Made by a program: the position numbers and the translations under genes. The notes below the pieces were generated by a model. It saw only the letters and a list, made by a program, of their open reading frames with translations. It was not told the origin of the DNA and searched no databases. Below, in pieces: positions 8,170 to 16,837 of a stretch of 64,000 nt of DNA; the stretch's first letter is position 1, and every line of letters starts with the position of its first letter. The stretch comes from Roseivirga misakiensis (GTDB taxonomy: Bacteria; Bacteroidota; Bacteroidia; Cytophagales; Cyclobacteriaceae), in NCBI RefSeq assembly GCF_001747105.1, contig NZ_MDGQ01000005.1, positions 248,001-312,000 on the forward strand, written 5' to 3'.

Positions 8170-8949
8170 TTGTCAGAGCAATTAAAACCCGTTTTTTCAC
8201 ATCAGTTTGAGCAGGACATTTGGGAGGTATTACCCGATGGAGAGAAACTCTTGATCTCGACACGGGACAATGAAAACCTTCAAGTTTCTTTCTCAATGTT
8301 TGATCTCGTTGAAAGAAAATTTCTCTGGAAGAATATAAGCTTTGAAGAGTCTTGGTGGATAAGCGCTTACGACTTTCAGGGTGATGTAATTGTATTCCAA
8401 ACTTATAACGATACTCAGGATATTGAAGCGAGGTCGGTTTTCGGGTTTGATATCAATAGTGAAGAAGCACTTTGGTCTATAGATGATGTAAAACTCAATA
8501 AGTCTAATAGAGGTATGCTCAGTATTACGCCGCTCTCTGGAGAATATGAAAGCTTTACCATCGATATTAAAACAGGTCAAGAAATTAGTGAAACCAAGGA
8601 TGGTGAAGCGCTCGAAAAGTCAGACAATTGTAAGTTTCCACTTCATTATGAATCGGAAAACCCTCATTTCGAAACTTTGGCCAAGTTTGTGAAATCAAAG
8701 TTAGGAACGGATTTGATTGGGAGTTGCGATTATCTAGAAGTACCCGAATTTTTCGCAATAGCTGTAAATTCTAAAGATGAGACAGGCTATAATCTCGATT
8801 TGTTCGTATTTAAGCATGAAGGAAGTTTACTTCTGGAGAAACCTTTGGATCGAGAATTGAAAGGCTTGGCCTCAGGGACGTTTTTTATAGTGGGGCAAGC
8901 ACTTATATTTGTTGAGGGAAAACGAAACTTGGTGTTTTATAGTTTTTAA
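8170..8949 (+). CDS. DUF4905-type protein, function unknown
   Basis: This 259-residue protein has no signal peptide or membrane segment. Its sequence is beta-rich, with repeated Trp/Phe-containing strands (DIWEVLPDGEKLLIST, ARSVFGFDINSEEALW), like a WD/PQQ-type propeller built on reading out 'value and display' strands. I recognise it as resembling the Bacteroidota family DUF4905; the role is unknown. The start is TTG at 8170; the only earlier signal is the promoter ending at 8146, and no ATG lies near. The LysM gene follows after 3 nt, and then the TIGR02757 gene, so all three form one operon. Confidence 0.7.
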   Translation: MSEQLKPVFSHQFEQDIWEVLPDGEKLLISTRDNENLQVSFSMFDLVERKFLWKNISFEESWWISAYDFQGDVIVFQTYNDTQDIEARSVFGFDINSEEALWSIDDVKLNKSNRGMLSITPLSGEYESFTIDIKTGQEISETKDGEALEKSDNCKFPLHYESENPHFETLAKFVKSKLGTDLIGSCDYLEVPEFFAIAVNSKDETGYNLDLFVFKHEGSLLLEKPLDRELKGLASGTFFIVGQALIFVEGKRNLVFYSF

Positions 8950-8952
8950 GGA

Positions 8953-9843
8953 ATGAGAAGAATTTTTGGGATTATAGTTTTGACGATCACCTTTTCGCTG
9001 ACTGCTTTTAGTCAGTCAGATTCTCTAGGAATTGAGAAGGAGGGAGACAAGATTTATGTCATACATAAAGTCAAAGCGAAGCAAACCCTGATTTCTTTGG
9101 CCAGAAGGTACCAAACTACCATTACCGAAATCAAAACGGCTAATGATTTATCATCCAATGGCTTGCAAGTCGATCAAATGTTGAAAATTCCATTTGGTGG
9201 CACTTTACCAACGGCTAATGTGAAACCCGTCCAATTAGAAACAGTAGAAGTTGAACATGAGGTGGCGGCTGGAGAAACGCTTTTCGCCATATCGAAAAAG
9301 TATGGAGTTAGTATTACCGATCTTAAAACTTGGAATCAACTAAGCTCAAACGCTCTTTCATTAGGACAATCTTTGAAAGTGAAAGTTGAAAAACCAGTCG
9401 AAAAGGCGAAGGAGGCTGCAACTAACCAGAAACCGAAAACAGTTTCAACACCAACTCCTGTGGCAAAACCTAATACACCTGACATACAAATAGCCACAGA
9501 TACAACTTCGGTAAAAGAAACCGTTGAGCCAGATCCCGTACCCGAACCGGTGACTTATGATGGCAGAAATTTTGAATCTTACGAGTTAGAAGGCATGGCG
9601 GAAGTCATTGATGAAGAAGAACCTTCTACAAAATATTTTGCCTTACATAAAACGGCAAGACCAGGAACGGTTGTTAAGGTCAAAAACTTAATGAATGGTT
9701 TGGTGGTCTACGTGCGAGTAGTTGGGACTATTCCAGACACTACCGTCAATGATGACATCATCATAAAACTTAATTTGAAGGCCTATACCCAACTCAAGGC
9801 CATCGATAAGCGCTTTAGGGTGCAAATCAGTTACCACCAATAG
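8953..9843 (+). CDS. Secreted LysM protein with C-terminal RlpA-like double-psi barrel domain
   Basis: A signal peptide (residues 1-21, ending AFSQ) is followed by two LysM peptidoglycan-binding domains (about 30-76 and 96-141; YVIHKVKAKQTLISLARRYQ and EHEVAAGETLFAISKKYG), a Pro/Thr/Lys-rich linker (about 145-200) and a C-terminal domain of about 75 residues. That domain has KYFALHKTARPGTVVKVKN and the IIKLNLKAYTQL segment, typical of the double-psi beta barrel of RlpA-like proteins. It probably binds cell wall in the periplasm; lytic activity is not shown, as I cannot place a catalytic Asp/His pair with confidence. Its stop codon abuts the next ATG. Confidence 0.83.
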   Translation: MRRIFGIIVLTITFSLTAFSQSDSLGIEKEGDKIYVIHKVKAKQTLISLARRYQTTITEIKTANDLSSNGLQVDQMLKIPFGGTLPTANVKPVQLETVEVEHEVAAGETLFAISKKYGVSITDLKTWNQLSSNALSLGQSLKVKVEKPVEKAKEAATNQKPKTVSTPTPVAKPNTPDIQIATDTTSVKETVEPDPVPEPVTYDGRNFESYELEGMAEVIDEEEPSTKYFALHKTARPGTVVKVKNLMNGLVVYVRVVGTIPDTTVNDDIIIKLNLKAYTQLKAIDKRFRVQISYHQ

Positions 9844-10623
9844 ATGGCTTCTGTTTATTCTCTAGAACTGAAGGACTTCTTAGACGAAAAATTTGAACGC
9901 TACAATCAGCCGGGTTTCATCGAAGACGATCCAATCAGTATCCCTCACGCTTACACCCAAAAACAAGATATCGAAATAACGGGCTTTTGGGCTGCAATTT
10001 TGGCCTGGGGTCAGCGCGTAACCATCATTAATAAATGCAAAGAGCTTTTTGCTATGATGGATAATCAGCCCTACGATTTTATCTTAAATCACGGCGAAGA
10101 CGACTTAAGACCATTTCTCAATTTTAAGCATCGCACCTTCAACGATATCGATACCTTATATTTCATTAATTATTTAAGATCATTCTATCAAGCACATGAT
10201 TCACTTGAGGAGGCATTTTTATCAGGTATGAAAGCGGGCGATGAACATGTTGAAAATGGCCTGATACAGTTCCATAATCAGTTCTTTAATTTACCTGACG
10301 CTCCTCAGCGCACTAGAAAACACATAGCTACACCGGCAAGAAAATCGGCATGCAAGCGCATAAATATGTTTCTAAGGTGGATGGTTAGAAGTGATGATAA
10401 AGGCGTTGATTTTGGCTTATGGAAGAAAATTCAACCCAATCAGTTGATTTGCCCATGTGATGTTCATGTGGAAAGAGTTGGCCGTAGATTAGGACTAATC
10501 GAGCGAAAACAGGTGGACTGGCAAACTGCCTTAGAATTAACAGAAAACCTAAAGCAATTCGATCCAAAAGATCCGATCAAATATGATTTTGCCCTCTTCG
10601 GGCTTGGCGTTCAAGAAAAGTGA
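9844..10623 (+). CDS. TIGR02757 family protein (DUF2400)
   Basis: This 259-residue cytoplasmic protein matches my memory of TIGR02757: DPISIPHAYTQKQDIEITGF near residue 30, ILAWGQRVTIINKC near 60, and the C-terminal RWMVR ... LICPCDVHVERVGRRLGL. The helical fold with a conserved CPCDVH segment recalls HhH-GPD base-excision glycosylases, so a DNA or nucleic-acid role is possible but unproven. The ATG directly follows the stop of the LysM gene (0 nt gap). Its TGA abuts the stop of convergent pyrE, making the palindrome TGATCA. Confidence 0.82.
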   Translation: MASVYSLELKDFLDEKFERYNQPGFIEDDPISIPHAYTQKQDIEITGFWAAILAWGQRVTIINKCKELFAMMDNQPYDFILNHGEDDLRPFLNFKHRTFNDIDTLYFINYLRSFYQAHDSLEEAFLSGMKAGDEHVENGLIQFHNQFFNLPDAPQRTRKHIATPARKSACKRINMFLRWMVRSDDKGVDFGLWKKIQPNQLICPCDVHVERVGRRLGLIERKQVDWQTALELTENLKQFDPKDPIKYDFALFGLGVQEK

Positions 10624-11271
10624 TCAACCCCAATTCGCTGGATCATTTCTCCACTGCTGGAGCGATTCTAGATCAGCATTGTCGATGTATCCCAATTCCA
10701 TCGCTTTTTCGAGCATGATTTGATAATTACTAAGACAATGTAATTTAATCCCGGCCTTTTTAAAGTTATCATCGGCTAGGGGAAATCCGTAAGTAAAAAT
10801 TGCCAACATACCGAGTACCTCAATCCCAGATTGTTGTAAGGCATCAGCGGCTTTAAGCGAACTACCTCCAGTTGAGATGAGGTCTTCCAAAACAATTACC
10901 TTTTGCCCCGGAGTCACTTTTCCTTCGATCAGGTTTTCCATACCATGGCCTTTTGGCTTTGACCTTACATAAATAAAAGGTACCCCGAGTGCTTCAGCCA
11001 AGAGCGCCCCTTGAGGTATACCAGCCGTGGCTACGCCTGCAACAGCTTCATAGCCAGGGAAATGCTGGTTGGCAGCCTCTGCAAGTACCTCTTTAATAAA
11101 AGTTCGAGTTTCTGGAAAAGAAAGAGATAATCTGTTATCACAATAAATGGGTGATTTCCAACCTGAACTCCATGTAAAAGGATTTTCTTTGTTCAGTTTA
11201 ATGGCTTGAATTTGAAGTAAATCAGACGCTACTTTTAGAGCAGTTTGCTTATCATTGTGATCATTTCCCAT
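10624..11271 (-). CDS. pyrE: Orotate phosphoribosyltransferase
   Basis: This 215-residue enzyme forms OMP from orotate and PRPP in de novo pyrimidine synthesis. The PRPP-binding signature is VIVLEDLISTGGSSLKAADA, and the orotate/PRPP loop residues are in YVRSKPKGHG. YCDNRLSLSFP at the N-terminal side is also typical of PyrE. It is a single gene, divergent from a NUDIX gene across 97 nt and convergent with the TIGR02757 gene with no spacer. Confidence 0.95.
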   Translation of the reverse strand: MGNDHNDKQTALKVASDLLQIQAIKLNKENPFTWSSGWKSPIYCDNRLSLSFPETRTFIKEVLAEAANQHFPGYEAVAGVATAGIPQGALLAEALGVPFIYVRSKPKGHGMENLIEGKVTPGQKVIVLEDLISTGGSSLKAADALQQSGIEVLGMLAIFTYGFPLADDNFKKAGIKLHCLSNYQIMLEKAMELGYIDNADLESLQQWRNDPANWG

Positions 11272-11368
11272 GTCGCGAATTTAATAGATTTTTTTTCTGA
11301 AATGACACGATATTGTTTCAGCTAGTTAGAGATTTTTTTTCCATATTGACAAAGAATTAATTCTCTCT

Positions 11369-12052
11369 ATGAGGATATACATTAAGGACACCCCGCTCAG
11401 AATCAAGAGACCCGATCAAATTAAGGACAAAACCTTTTTTGATGAAGTTATCCAAGAGGAAGACCTTTTGATTAACGAAAAGAAATTTCGTGGTAACATG
11501 CTTATTCGAAATGCCGATCGAAATGCCATAAAGAGTATTCTCTTCATTCTTCACAATAAGAAAATTAAAGGTCTTGAATCCGTCACAGTTGTGACTGCCT
11601 ACTATGACGAGACCATTGACTACATAAAAAGTAAGTTTAAGATTATAAAAGCAGGCGGCGGCGTAGTATACAAAGACGGTAAAGTTCTAATGATCCATCG
11701 TTTAGGTAAATGGGACCTACCGAAAGGAAAAATCGAAGGTGATGAGACTTTCAGAATGGGGGCTCAGCGCGAAGTAGAAGAGGAGTGTAATGTTACTGTC
11801 GAAGTTTTAGATAAGGTTTGCACTACTTGGCATACTTATACAAAGGGCCAAAAGAGTATTCTGAAAAAGACGGTTTGGTACCAAATGGACTGTTTGGACG
11901 ATAGTAAAATGAAACCGCAGATAGAAGAGGGTATCGATGAAGTGCGGTGGATGAATAAAAAGGAGATCGACGTGGCCAAATACAACGCCTATCAGTCAAT
12001 TCAGCACGTTTATAATAAGTTCCTTAAGAAGCTAATGCTTCACAAATCGTAA
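11369..12052 (+). CDS. NUDIX hydrolase with N-terminal extension
   Basis: This 227-residue protein has about 90 N-terminal residues of unknown fold before the NUDIX domain (about 92-215). The NUDIX box runs from G120 to V142 (GKIEGDE, seven residues, then REVEEECNV); all the metal-binding Glu residues are present, but the usual Gly near the end is Asn141. KWDLPKG just before it is typical of nucleoside polyphosphate or ADP-ribose-type NUDIX enzymes. The substrate cannot be told from sequence. The 3' end overlaps convergent coaD by 13 bp. Confidence 0.87.
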   Translation: MRIYIKDTPLRIKRPDQIKDKTFFDEVIQEEDLLINEKKFRGNMLIRNADRNAIKSILFILHNKKIKGLESVTVVTAYYDETIDYIKSKFKIIKAGGGVVYKDGKVLMIHRLGKWDLPKGKIEGDETFRMGAQREVEEECNVTVEVLDKVCTTWHTYTKGQKSILKKTVWYQMDCLDDSKMKPQIEEGIDEVRWMNKKEIDVAKYNAYQSIQHVYNKFLKKLMLHKS

Positions 12053-12495
12053 GGCAAGTATTTATCTACATTCCCGCCATAGCGATGCACTTCGCGAATA
12101 ATAGAAGAATTCAGAGCCGCTAATTCTGGCGATGTAATCAAGAATACCGTTTCTAAATCAGCATTTAAATCTCGATTCACTTGAGAAATACTGTTTTCAT
12201 ACTCGAAGTCAGTAGTATTTCTGAGTCCACGTAGAATATGACTAGCTCCCAACTTATCGGAAATCTGGGCAGTCAATTCATTATAAACTAATACAGATAC
12301 TTCTGGCGTACCTTGGAAGGTCTGGTTGATTTTCTCCTCCATGTACTTTATTTCGAAATACCGATTCGCTTTTTGACTGTTGTAGCCAATGGCAATGACT
12401 ATTTCGTCAAATAATTTTAGACCTCTCCTAACAATATCCTCATGGCCTTTAGTAAAAGGGTCGAATGAGCCCGGGAAAACGGCAATTCTCTTCAT
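12040..12495 (-). CDS. coaD: Phosphopantetheine adenylyltransferase
   Basis: This 151-residue enzyme of coenzyme A synthesis transfers AMP from ATP to 4'-phosphopantetheine. The nucleotidyltransferase motif is GSFDPFTKGHEDI (T/HxGH at about residues 15-18); HILRGLRNTTDFEYE in the middle and the C-terminal NSSIIREVHRYGG (ISSTxxR-like motif) confirm it. The length is normal. It lies 21 nt downstream of the DUF3822 gene and probably in the same operon as the pilin-like gene; it overlaps the convergent NUDIX gene by 13 bp. Confidence 0.95.
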   Translation of the reverse strand: MKRIAVFPGSFDPFTKGHEDIVRRGLKLFDEIVIAIGYNSQKANRYFEIKYMEEKINQTFQGTPEVSVLVYNELTAQISDKLGASHILRGLRNTTDFEYENSISQVNRDLNADLETVFLITSPELAALNSSIIREVHRYGGNVDKYLPYDL

Positions 12496-12516
12496 AGAGT
12501 AAATCTAGTGAATAAA

Positions 12517-13380
12517 TTAAAGGTTAGATAATACGTCGAAGTACTCGTAAGATTCTAGTTCGTTAAAAACCGGGTGAATCATAAGTCCAGAAGGTCTTTG
12601 ACCGAGCTCTACGTTGCTGAAGAATTTACGAAGGGTAGGCATATACGCCTCAACTTGATCTTTTGTGCCATGTACTAATAAAGGAATGGCCTGGCCAGCA
12701 TCGCTAAATTGCTGGGCTGTAAGCAGTGCCAACTTAACAAGCTGTTTGGCTTCAGAAAAATGGAACTGATTATAGATGGCCAATCGGCTTAAATTGAAGC
12801 CAGCAATTTGTACGCCACTCGCATTGAGCGACATGTATAGACTATTATTTGCTTTAGTTCTCAGCTGATTTTTAATACCATTTAAATAAGCAATACTCTG
12901 ATGGTTGAAGTAAAGCGCTGTCCGAGGGTAACTAGTTTTGAACCAGTCTTTGACTGCCGCGGGGTAACCAAAGGCAACGGTCATCCCAAGTTCGTCTAGA
13001 ATTTTGAAATGGTAATCGTCAGTATTTGGGTCCGTAGGCTCATTTAACCTTACATATGCCGATAAATGCTTTTTATCGAAAACCGGAAAGGGGATTAAAG
13101 AGAATTTCTTATTTCTGAAAAAGACGTGTATTTCCTTCCAGAAACCCGCAGGTACTAGGATATGATCATCATAGATAGCTTGTAAATTCTCTACCGTATT
13201 GAGCTCCTGGTCAAATGGTCGATTCTCAAAGAGAAGAAGCTGCTTCTTCTGAATATCAAATATCGATATCTCACAAGCATCCTCAGAAATAAAAAACGAA
13301 AGACGATATTGACCAATTCGGTCAATATCCAATCTTTCGTCTTTAATAGATATGATTTCTTGCGTGGTCGTAGAACGCAC
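12517..13380 (-). CDS. DUF3822 family protein (ASKHA-like fold)
   Basis: This 287-residue protein resembles DUF3822, a Bacteroidota family with an actin/hexokinase-like fold. Visible family segments are RLSFFISEDACEISIFD near the start, TALYFNHQSIAYLNGIKNQL in the middle and QFSDAGQAIPLLVHG near 230. The Gly-rich phosphate loops of active ASKHA kinases are not evident, so it is probably not a kinase. The start is GTG at 13380-13378. It lies 6 nt from the pilin-like gene and 21 nt from coaD. In related genomes I recall rsmD close to this family; it is not here. Confidence 0.75.
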   Translation of the reverse strand: MRSTTTQEIISIKDERLDIDRIGQYRLSFFISEDACEISIFDIQKKQLLLFENRPFDQELNTVENLQAIYDDHILVPAGFWKEIHVFFRNKKFSLIPFPVFDKKHLSAYVRLNEPTDPNTDDYHFKILDELGMTVAFGYPAAVKDWFKTSYPRTALYFNHQSIAYLNGIKNQLRTKANNSLYMSLNASGVQIAGFNLSRLAIYNQFHFSEAKQLVKLALLTAQQFSDAGQAIPLLVHGTKDQVEAYMPTLRKFFSNVELGQRPSGLMIHPVFNELESYEYFDVLSNL

Positions 13381-13386
13381 TTTATT

Positions 13387-13962
13387 CTACCAGTTACCTG
13401 ATGTAGTAATATCAGTTCTAGACCCGAATCTTAAAGGTCTTCTGTTGTCGATCTCGGAATCGTCCTTTCTTGATCTGTCGAAAGGGTAAGTATCAACTAC
13501 TTCAATATAATCTACACTAACACCAGATCTTATAGAATCTTTAGCATAAAGTGAGAAGAATTTACCTTTTGCGTGTGGAAGCTCAGGTAAACTAGTGACA
13601 TCAAAGTTTGGAGCAAAAAGTGAATCTTTTACTGGTACCGAACCAAGTGTATCATAGAAAAATTCTGATCTCTCTTGATTGTAAGGCAATTTGATAATTT
13701 CCTCTCTTCTTTGGATCAAGTAGATTTTTCCAGTATCAGCAAAAGCGACAAGTTTTTCCCAAGTGTCAGCATAATCACCGAAAACACTTTGGTATACAAT
13801 CTGAGCGTCACGAATCTGAGAAAGCCTTGCTTTCACCAAATTTTCGACTCTTTCAATTTCTTTACCTTCTTCAATGGTTTTATTAATTCCATCATAAAGA
13901 AAATAGCCTACTAACAAGGCTAGCAGGAAGAAAACGAGTGTCAGTATTTTAGTAAGGTTCAT
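13387..13962 (-). CDS. Membrane-anchored pilin-like hypothetical protein
   Basis: This 191-residue protein has one N-terminal hydrophobic helix (about residues 5-24) followed directly by a long amphipathic helix (NLVKARLSQIRDAQIVYQSV) and then GDYADTWEKLVAF, a layout like type IV pseudopilins, though no prepilin peptidase site is visible. The rest is soluble, beta-rich and probably periplasmic, ending with a charged tail. I do not know a function. It is the first gene of the run with DUF3822 and coaD. The 78-nt gap upstream holds only a weak TAAATTAG match to the -7 element. Confidence 0.65.
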   Translation of the reverse strand: MNLTKILTLVFFLLALLVGYFLYDGINKTIEEGKEIERVENLVKARLSQIRDAQIVYQSVFGDYADTWEKLVAFADTGKIYLIQRREEIIKLPYNQERSEFFYDTLGSVPVKDSLFAPNFDVTSLPELPHAKGKFFSLYAKDSIRSGVSVDYIEVVDTYPFDRSRKDDSEIDNRRPLRFGSRTDITTSGNW

Positions 13963-14040
13963 TTTATAGGTCGATTTTTGCTAATTTAACTAATTATTTA
14001 GGTAATCCCACAATGAATTGAAGCGCTAGTTTATGGATAA

Positions 14041-14532
14041 TTAATGAAATTTGAAATAACCTTTTAGATTAATCAACGTATCGATGTCCTCGGCATGCTG
14101 CAGTACATAGTGTAAACTTTTCTTTTTTTCTCGAATAAGTGCCTTCAGGTCATAGAATCCAACACTTGTTATGATTTGATTATTTTTTTCCATTTCGGGA
14201 TCTTCACCAAGAATGGGGGCATCATTATTTGTGCGGACTAGGAAGAAAAGTTCTATGCCATGCAGGGGTGGATCAAGGTACTCATGAACAAACAAAAAGC
14301 GATCAACTTCTATCGTTAATCCAGTCTCTTCCTTGTACTCTCTTTTTAAAGCCTCGCTGGCACTTTCGCCATATTCCATACCACCGCCAGGGGGCGCCCA
14401 CAGTGAGCCAGTTTTCCCTAAGGATTTGTGGTGAACGAGCAGGATCTTCTCGTCCCTAATACAAATACCGCATACTCTGACACGGAGCTTTTTGCCATAA
14501 ACTTCTGAAATCTTAGCATCTAAATTGGCCAT
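14041..14532 (-). CDS. NUDIX hydrolase
   Basis: This 163-residue single-domain NUDIX protein has a complete NUDIX box (GGMEYGE, seven residues, REYKEETGL) at about residues 49-71. WAPPGG before the box is typical of MutT-like or NADH-type small NUDIX enzymes. The substrate is unknown. It starts 40 nt from the divergent thioesterase gene. Confidence 0.88.
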   Translation of the reverse strand: MANLDAKISEVYGKKLRVRVCGICIRDEKILLVHHKSLGKTGSLWAPPGGGMEYGESASEALKREYKEETGLTIEVDRFLFVHEYLDPPLHGIELFFLVRTNNDAPILGEDPEMEKNNQIITSVGFYDLKALIREKKKSLHYVLQHAEDIDTLINLKGYFKFH

Positions 14533-14559
14533 GAATAGGGGCGACTAACACCGAGTAGA

Positions 14560-14567
14560 TATATTTG
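14560..14567 (+). promoter_or_regulatory. -7 promoter element TATATTTG upstream of the thioesterase gene
   Basis: TATATTTG matches TAnnTTTG exactly. It ends 5 nt before the first ATG (14573), so transcription would start at or next to that codon. Either the mRNA is leaderless or translation starts at the second in-frame ATG, 14582. No TTG lies at the expected -33 distance. Confidence 0.4.
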
Positions 14568-14572
14568 TACAA

Positions 14573-15037
14573 ATGACTAACATGGTAAAGGTATTTAATC
14601 CTCAATTTAAGTCAAGAATTGAGAAGTTTCTTGAAAGGCAACACTTTATGAAGCTCGTTGGTTTTGAGCTAACGGAGATCAGTGAAGGAAGAACCGAGGG
14701 TTGGTTAGATTTAGGATTGCAACATCAACAACAGACAGGTTTAGTGCATGGAGGCGTTACTGCCACGTTAGCCGATATTGTTGCAGGTTTTGCGGCTTGT
14801 ACAGTCGTAAAGGAAGATCAGCACGTGGTTACTGGTGAAATAAAGATATCATATTTCGCCCCAGGGAAAGGCCAAAAGCTGTATGCAAAAGGTTGGGTAG
14901 TAAAACAAGGTAAGAAAATGAGTTTTTGTGAAGCTGAGGTATGGTCAGTCGATGGTGATAAAAAGACCCTAATCGCAAAGGCTACCACGAGCATGGTAAC
15001 CATCTTTCCCGAAGACATGTCAAAAAGGGAGTCATAA
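14573..15037 (+). CDS. PaaI-type hotdog-fold thioesterase
   Basis: This 154-residue single hotdog domain has the motif TGLVHGGVTATLADIVAGFA (HGG with a following Asp, at about residues 59-75) of PaaI/YdiI-type acyl-CoA thioesterases; EIKISYFAPGKG is the usual next strand. It probably hydrolyses aromatic or medium-chain acyl-CoA. The start could instead be the ATG at 14582 (see the promoter at 14560). The helicase gene starts 3 nt after its stop, so the two are co-transcribed. Confidence 0.88.
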   Translation: MTNMVKVFNPQFKSRIEKFLERQHFMKLVGFELTEISEGRTEGWLDLGLQHQQQTGLVHGGVTATLADIVAGFAACTVVKEDQHVVTGEIKISYFAPGKGQKLYAKGWVVKQGKKMSFCEAEVWSVDGDKKTLIAKATTSMVTIFPEDMSKRES

Positions 15038-15040
15038 GTA

Positions 15041-16441
15041 TTGGCAAAACCATCTGAAATACTGAGCAGTAAATTCCCTTTTGAACCCACTAAAGGGCAA
15101 AAAGATCTTTTTCATCTTTTCGATGATTTCCTGATTAACGAAAAGCTTCACAAACCTACATTAGTGCTTAGAGGCTATGCCGGTACTGGAAAAACGACAG
15201 TAGTTGGTGCTATCGTAAAAACGCTGCCATTTTTCAATTTCAAGTATGTATTGATGGCGCCCACTGGGCGAGCAGCGAAAGTGATGGCAGGCTATACCAA
15301 TAGAACGGCCTTTACTATTCATAAAAAGGTGTTTCAGCAAACCGCCGAACCAGGAGGAGGCCTAGTCTTTAAACGACAAAATAACTATCATAAGAATACA
15401 CTCTTTATTATAGATGAAGCTTCCATGATTTCCGATAAGGCTGATTATGGTAGAAATGGCCTGCTCACCGATCTTCTTGACTACGTTTTTTCACAAGATG
15501 GGAATCGCCTATTGCTTATTGGCGATGTAGCACAGCTACCTCCAGTAGGATCACTCGAAAGTCCAGCTTTAGAACGTGATTTTCTGGCACAATCTTTCGG
15601 AGTCGATGTAAACGCTTTAGAACTCCGCGAAGTCATGCGGCAAGCACAAGAGTCAGGTATTTTGTTCAACGCCACCAATCTCCGAAATCAGCTTTTAGAG
15701 GAGAAAGCGATCATTAAGTTAGCTACTTCGCGCTTTAAGGACACCTTCAAAATGACGGCCGAAAGGTTGGAAGATGGGCTCAGGTATGCTTATGATAAAT
15801 ATGGGACTGAAAACGCTGTAATTATTTGCAGGAGTAACAAAAATGCGGTCCAATACAACCAATATATTAGGCGAGCAATACAGTTTCGGGAAGATGAACT
15901 CGAAGCAGGCGATCACTTAATGATCGTTCGGAACAACTATCACTTCCTACCCGAGAGCTCCGCAGCAGGTTTTTTGGCAAATGGAGATTTTGTTGAGGTT
16001 TTAAAAATCATTCGATTTGAAGAGTATTACGGGCTTAGGTTTGTGGACTTAAGGCTCCAATTATTAGACTACCCCGATCAAGAACCGTTTGAGGCCAAGG
16101 TGATTCTAGATACAATTTACTCTCCCGAAGCTTCCTTAAACGATGCTGCTTACAAGCGGCTTTATGAAGAAGTGACCTCCGAATATGAAGACCTACCAAC
16201 GAAAACGGAAAGAATAAAAGCGATTAAGAAAAACCCTTATTTGAATGCCCTACAGGTAAAGTTTTCTTACGCCCTTACCTGTCATAAATCTCAAGGTGGG
16301 CAGTGGGATGCTGTTTTTGTCGATCAAGGCTATCTGACAGAAGAAATGGTAGACCACGAATATATTCGATGGCTCTATACAGCTGTTACACGGGCTACTA
16401 AAGAGCTATTTCTCGTCAATTTCCATCCTCGGTTCTATTGA
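15041..16441 (+). CDS. RecD-like superfamily 1 DNA helicase
   Basis: This 466-residue SF1B helicase has Walker A GYAGTGKTT at residues 45-53, LMAPTGRAAKVM (motif Ia) near 71, Walker B IIDEAS at 123-128, GDVAQLPPVGS (motif III) at 161-171, a short REVMRQ segment, and C-terminal motifs ALTCHKSQGGQWDAVFVD and LYTAVTRATKELFLV (motifs V and VI). It is shorter than RecD and has no nuclease domain. It probably works on DNA ends or recombination intermediates; the exact role is unknown. The start is TTG at 15041, 3 nt after the thioesterase stop. It is convergent with DUF423 (8 nt gap). Confidence 0.88.
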   Translation: MAKPSEILSSKFPFEPTKGQKDLFHLFDDFLINEKLHKPTLVLRGYAGTGKTTVVGAIVKTLPFFNFKYVLMAPTGRAAKVMAGYTNRTAFTIHKKVFQQTAEPGGGLVFKRQNNYHKNTLFIIDEASMISDKADYGRNGLLTDLLDYVFSQDGNRLLLIGDVAQLPPVGSLESPALERDFLAQSFGVDVNALELREVMRQAQESGILFNATNLRNQLLEEKAIIKLATSRFKDTFKMTAERLEDGLRYAYDKYGTENAVIICRSNKNAVQYNQYIRRAIQFREDELEAGDHLMIVRNNYHFLPESSAAGFLANGDFVEVLKIIRFEEYYGLRFVDLRLQLLDYPDQEPFEAKVILDTIYSPEASLNDAAYKRLYEEVTSEYEDLPTKTERIKAIKKNPYLNALQVKFSYALTCHKSQGGQWDAVFVDQGYLTEEMVDHEYIRWLYTAVTRATKELFLVNFHPRFY

Positions 16442-16449
16442 AAAGTTGG

Positions 16450-16827
16450 TTAGCCGTTTTTCCCTACGCCGAGAATTAAAAAGACCCAACCCATAATTAA
16501 GGACAAGCCACCGATGGGTGTTATTGCTCCAAGCCAAGTCATATTTGTCAAGCTCAAGGTATATAATGAGCCACTAAAAATAGCGATCCCCACGATGAAA
16601 CAAATGCTTGCATAATTGAAATAATTGCTCTGAATATTGAGCATAATAATGCCGAGCAGAATTAAGGCAAAAGTGTGGTAGAACTGATATTTAACCCCTG
16701 TTTCAAAAGTTTCAATCCGACCATTGGCACTTAATGTAGATTCAAGTCCATGTGCCCCAAAAGCACCTATTCCTACCGATAATGCACCTAAAATGCCACC
16801 AATTATTAATACTGTCTTTGCAGTCAT
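16450..16827 (-). CDS. DUF423 family small membrane protein
   Basis: This 125-residue protein has four predicted membrane helices and the DUF423 signature GAFGAHGLES near the start, with QFYHTFALI and FSGSLYTLSLT later. The function of the family is unknown. The frame is open to 16917, but that start would overlap yggS by 80 nt; the ATG at 16827 lies 10 nt after the yggS stop and opens directly on the first helix, so I use it. Confidence 0.88.
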   Translation of the reverse strand: MTAKTVLIIGGILGALSVGIGAFGAHGLESTLSANGRIETFETGVKYQFYHTFALILLGIIMLNIQSNYFNYASICFIVGIAIFSGSLYTLSLTNMTWLGAITPIGGLSLIMGWVFLILGVGKNG

Positions 16828-16837
16828 ATCCTTTACA

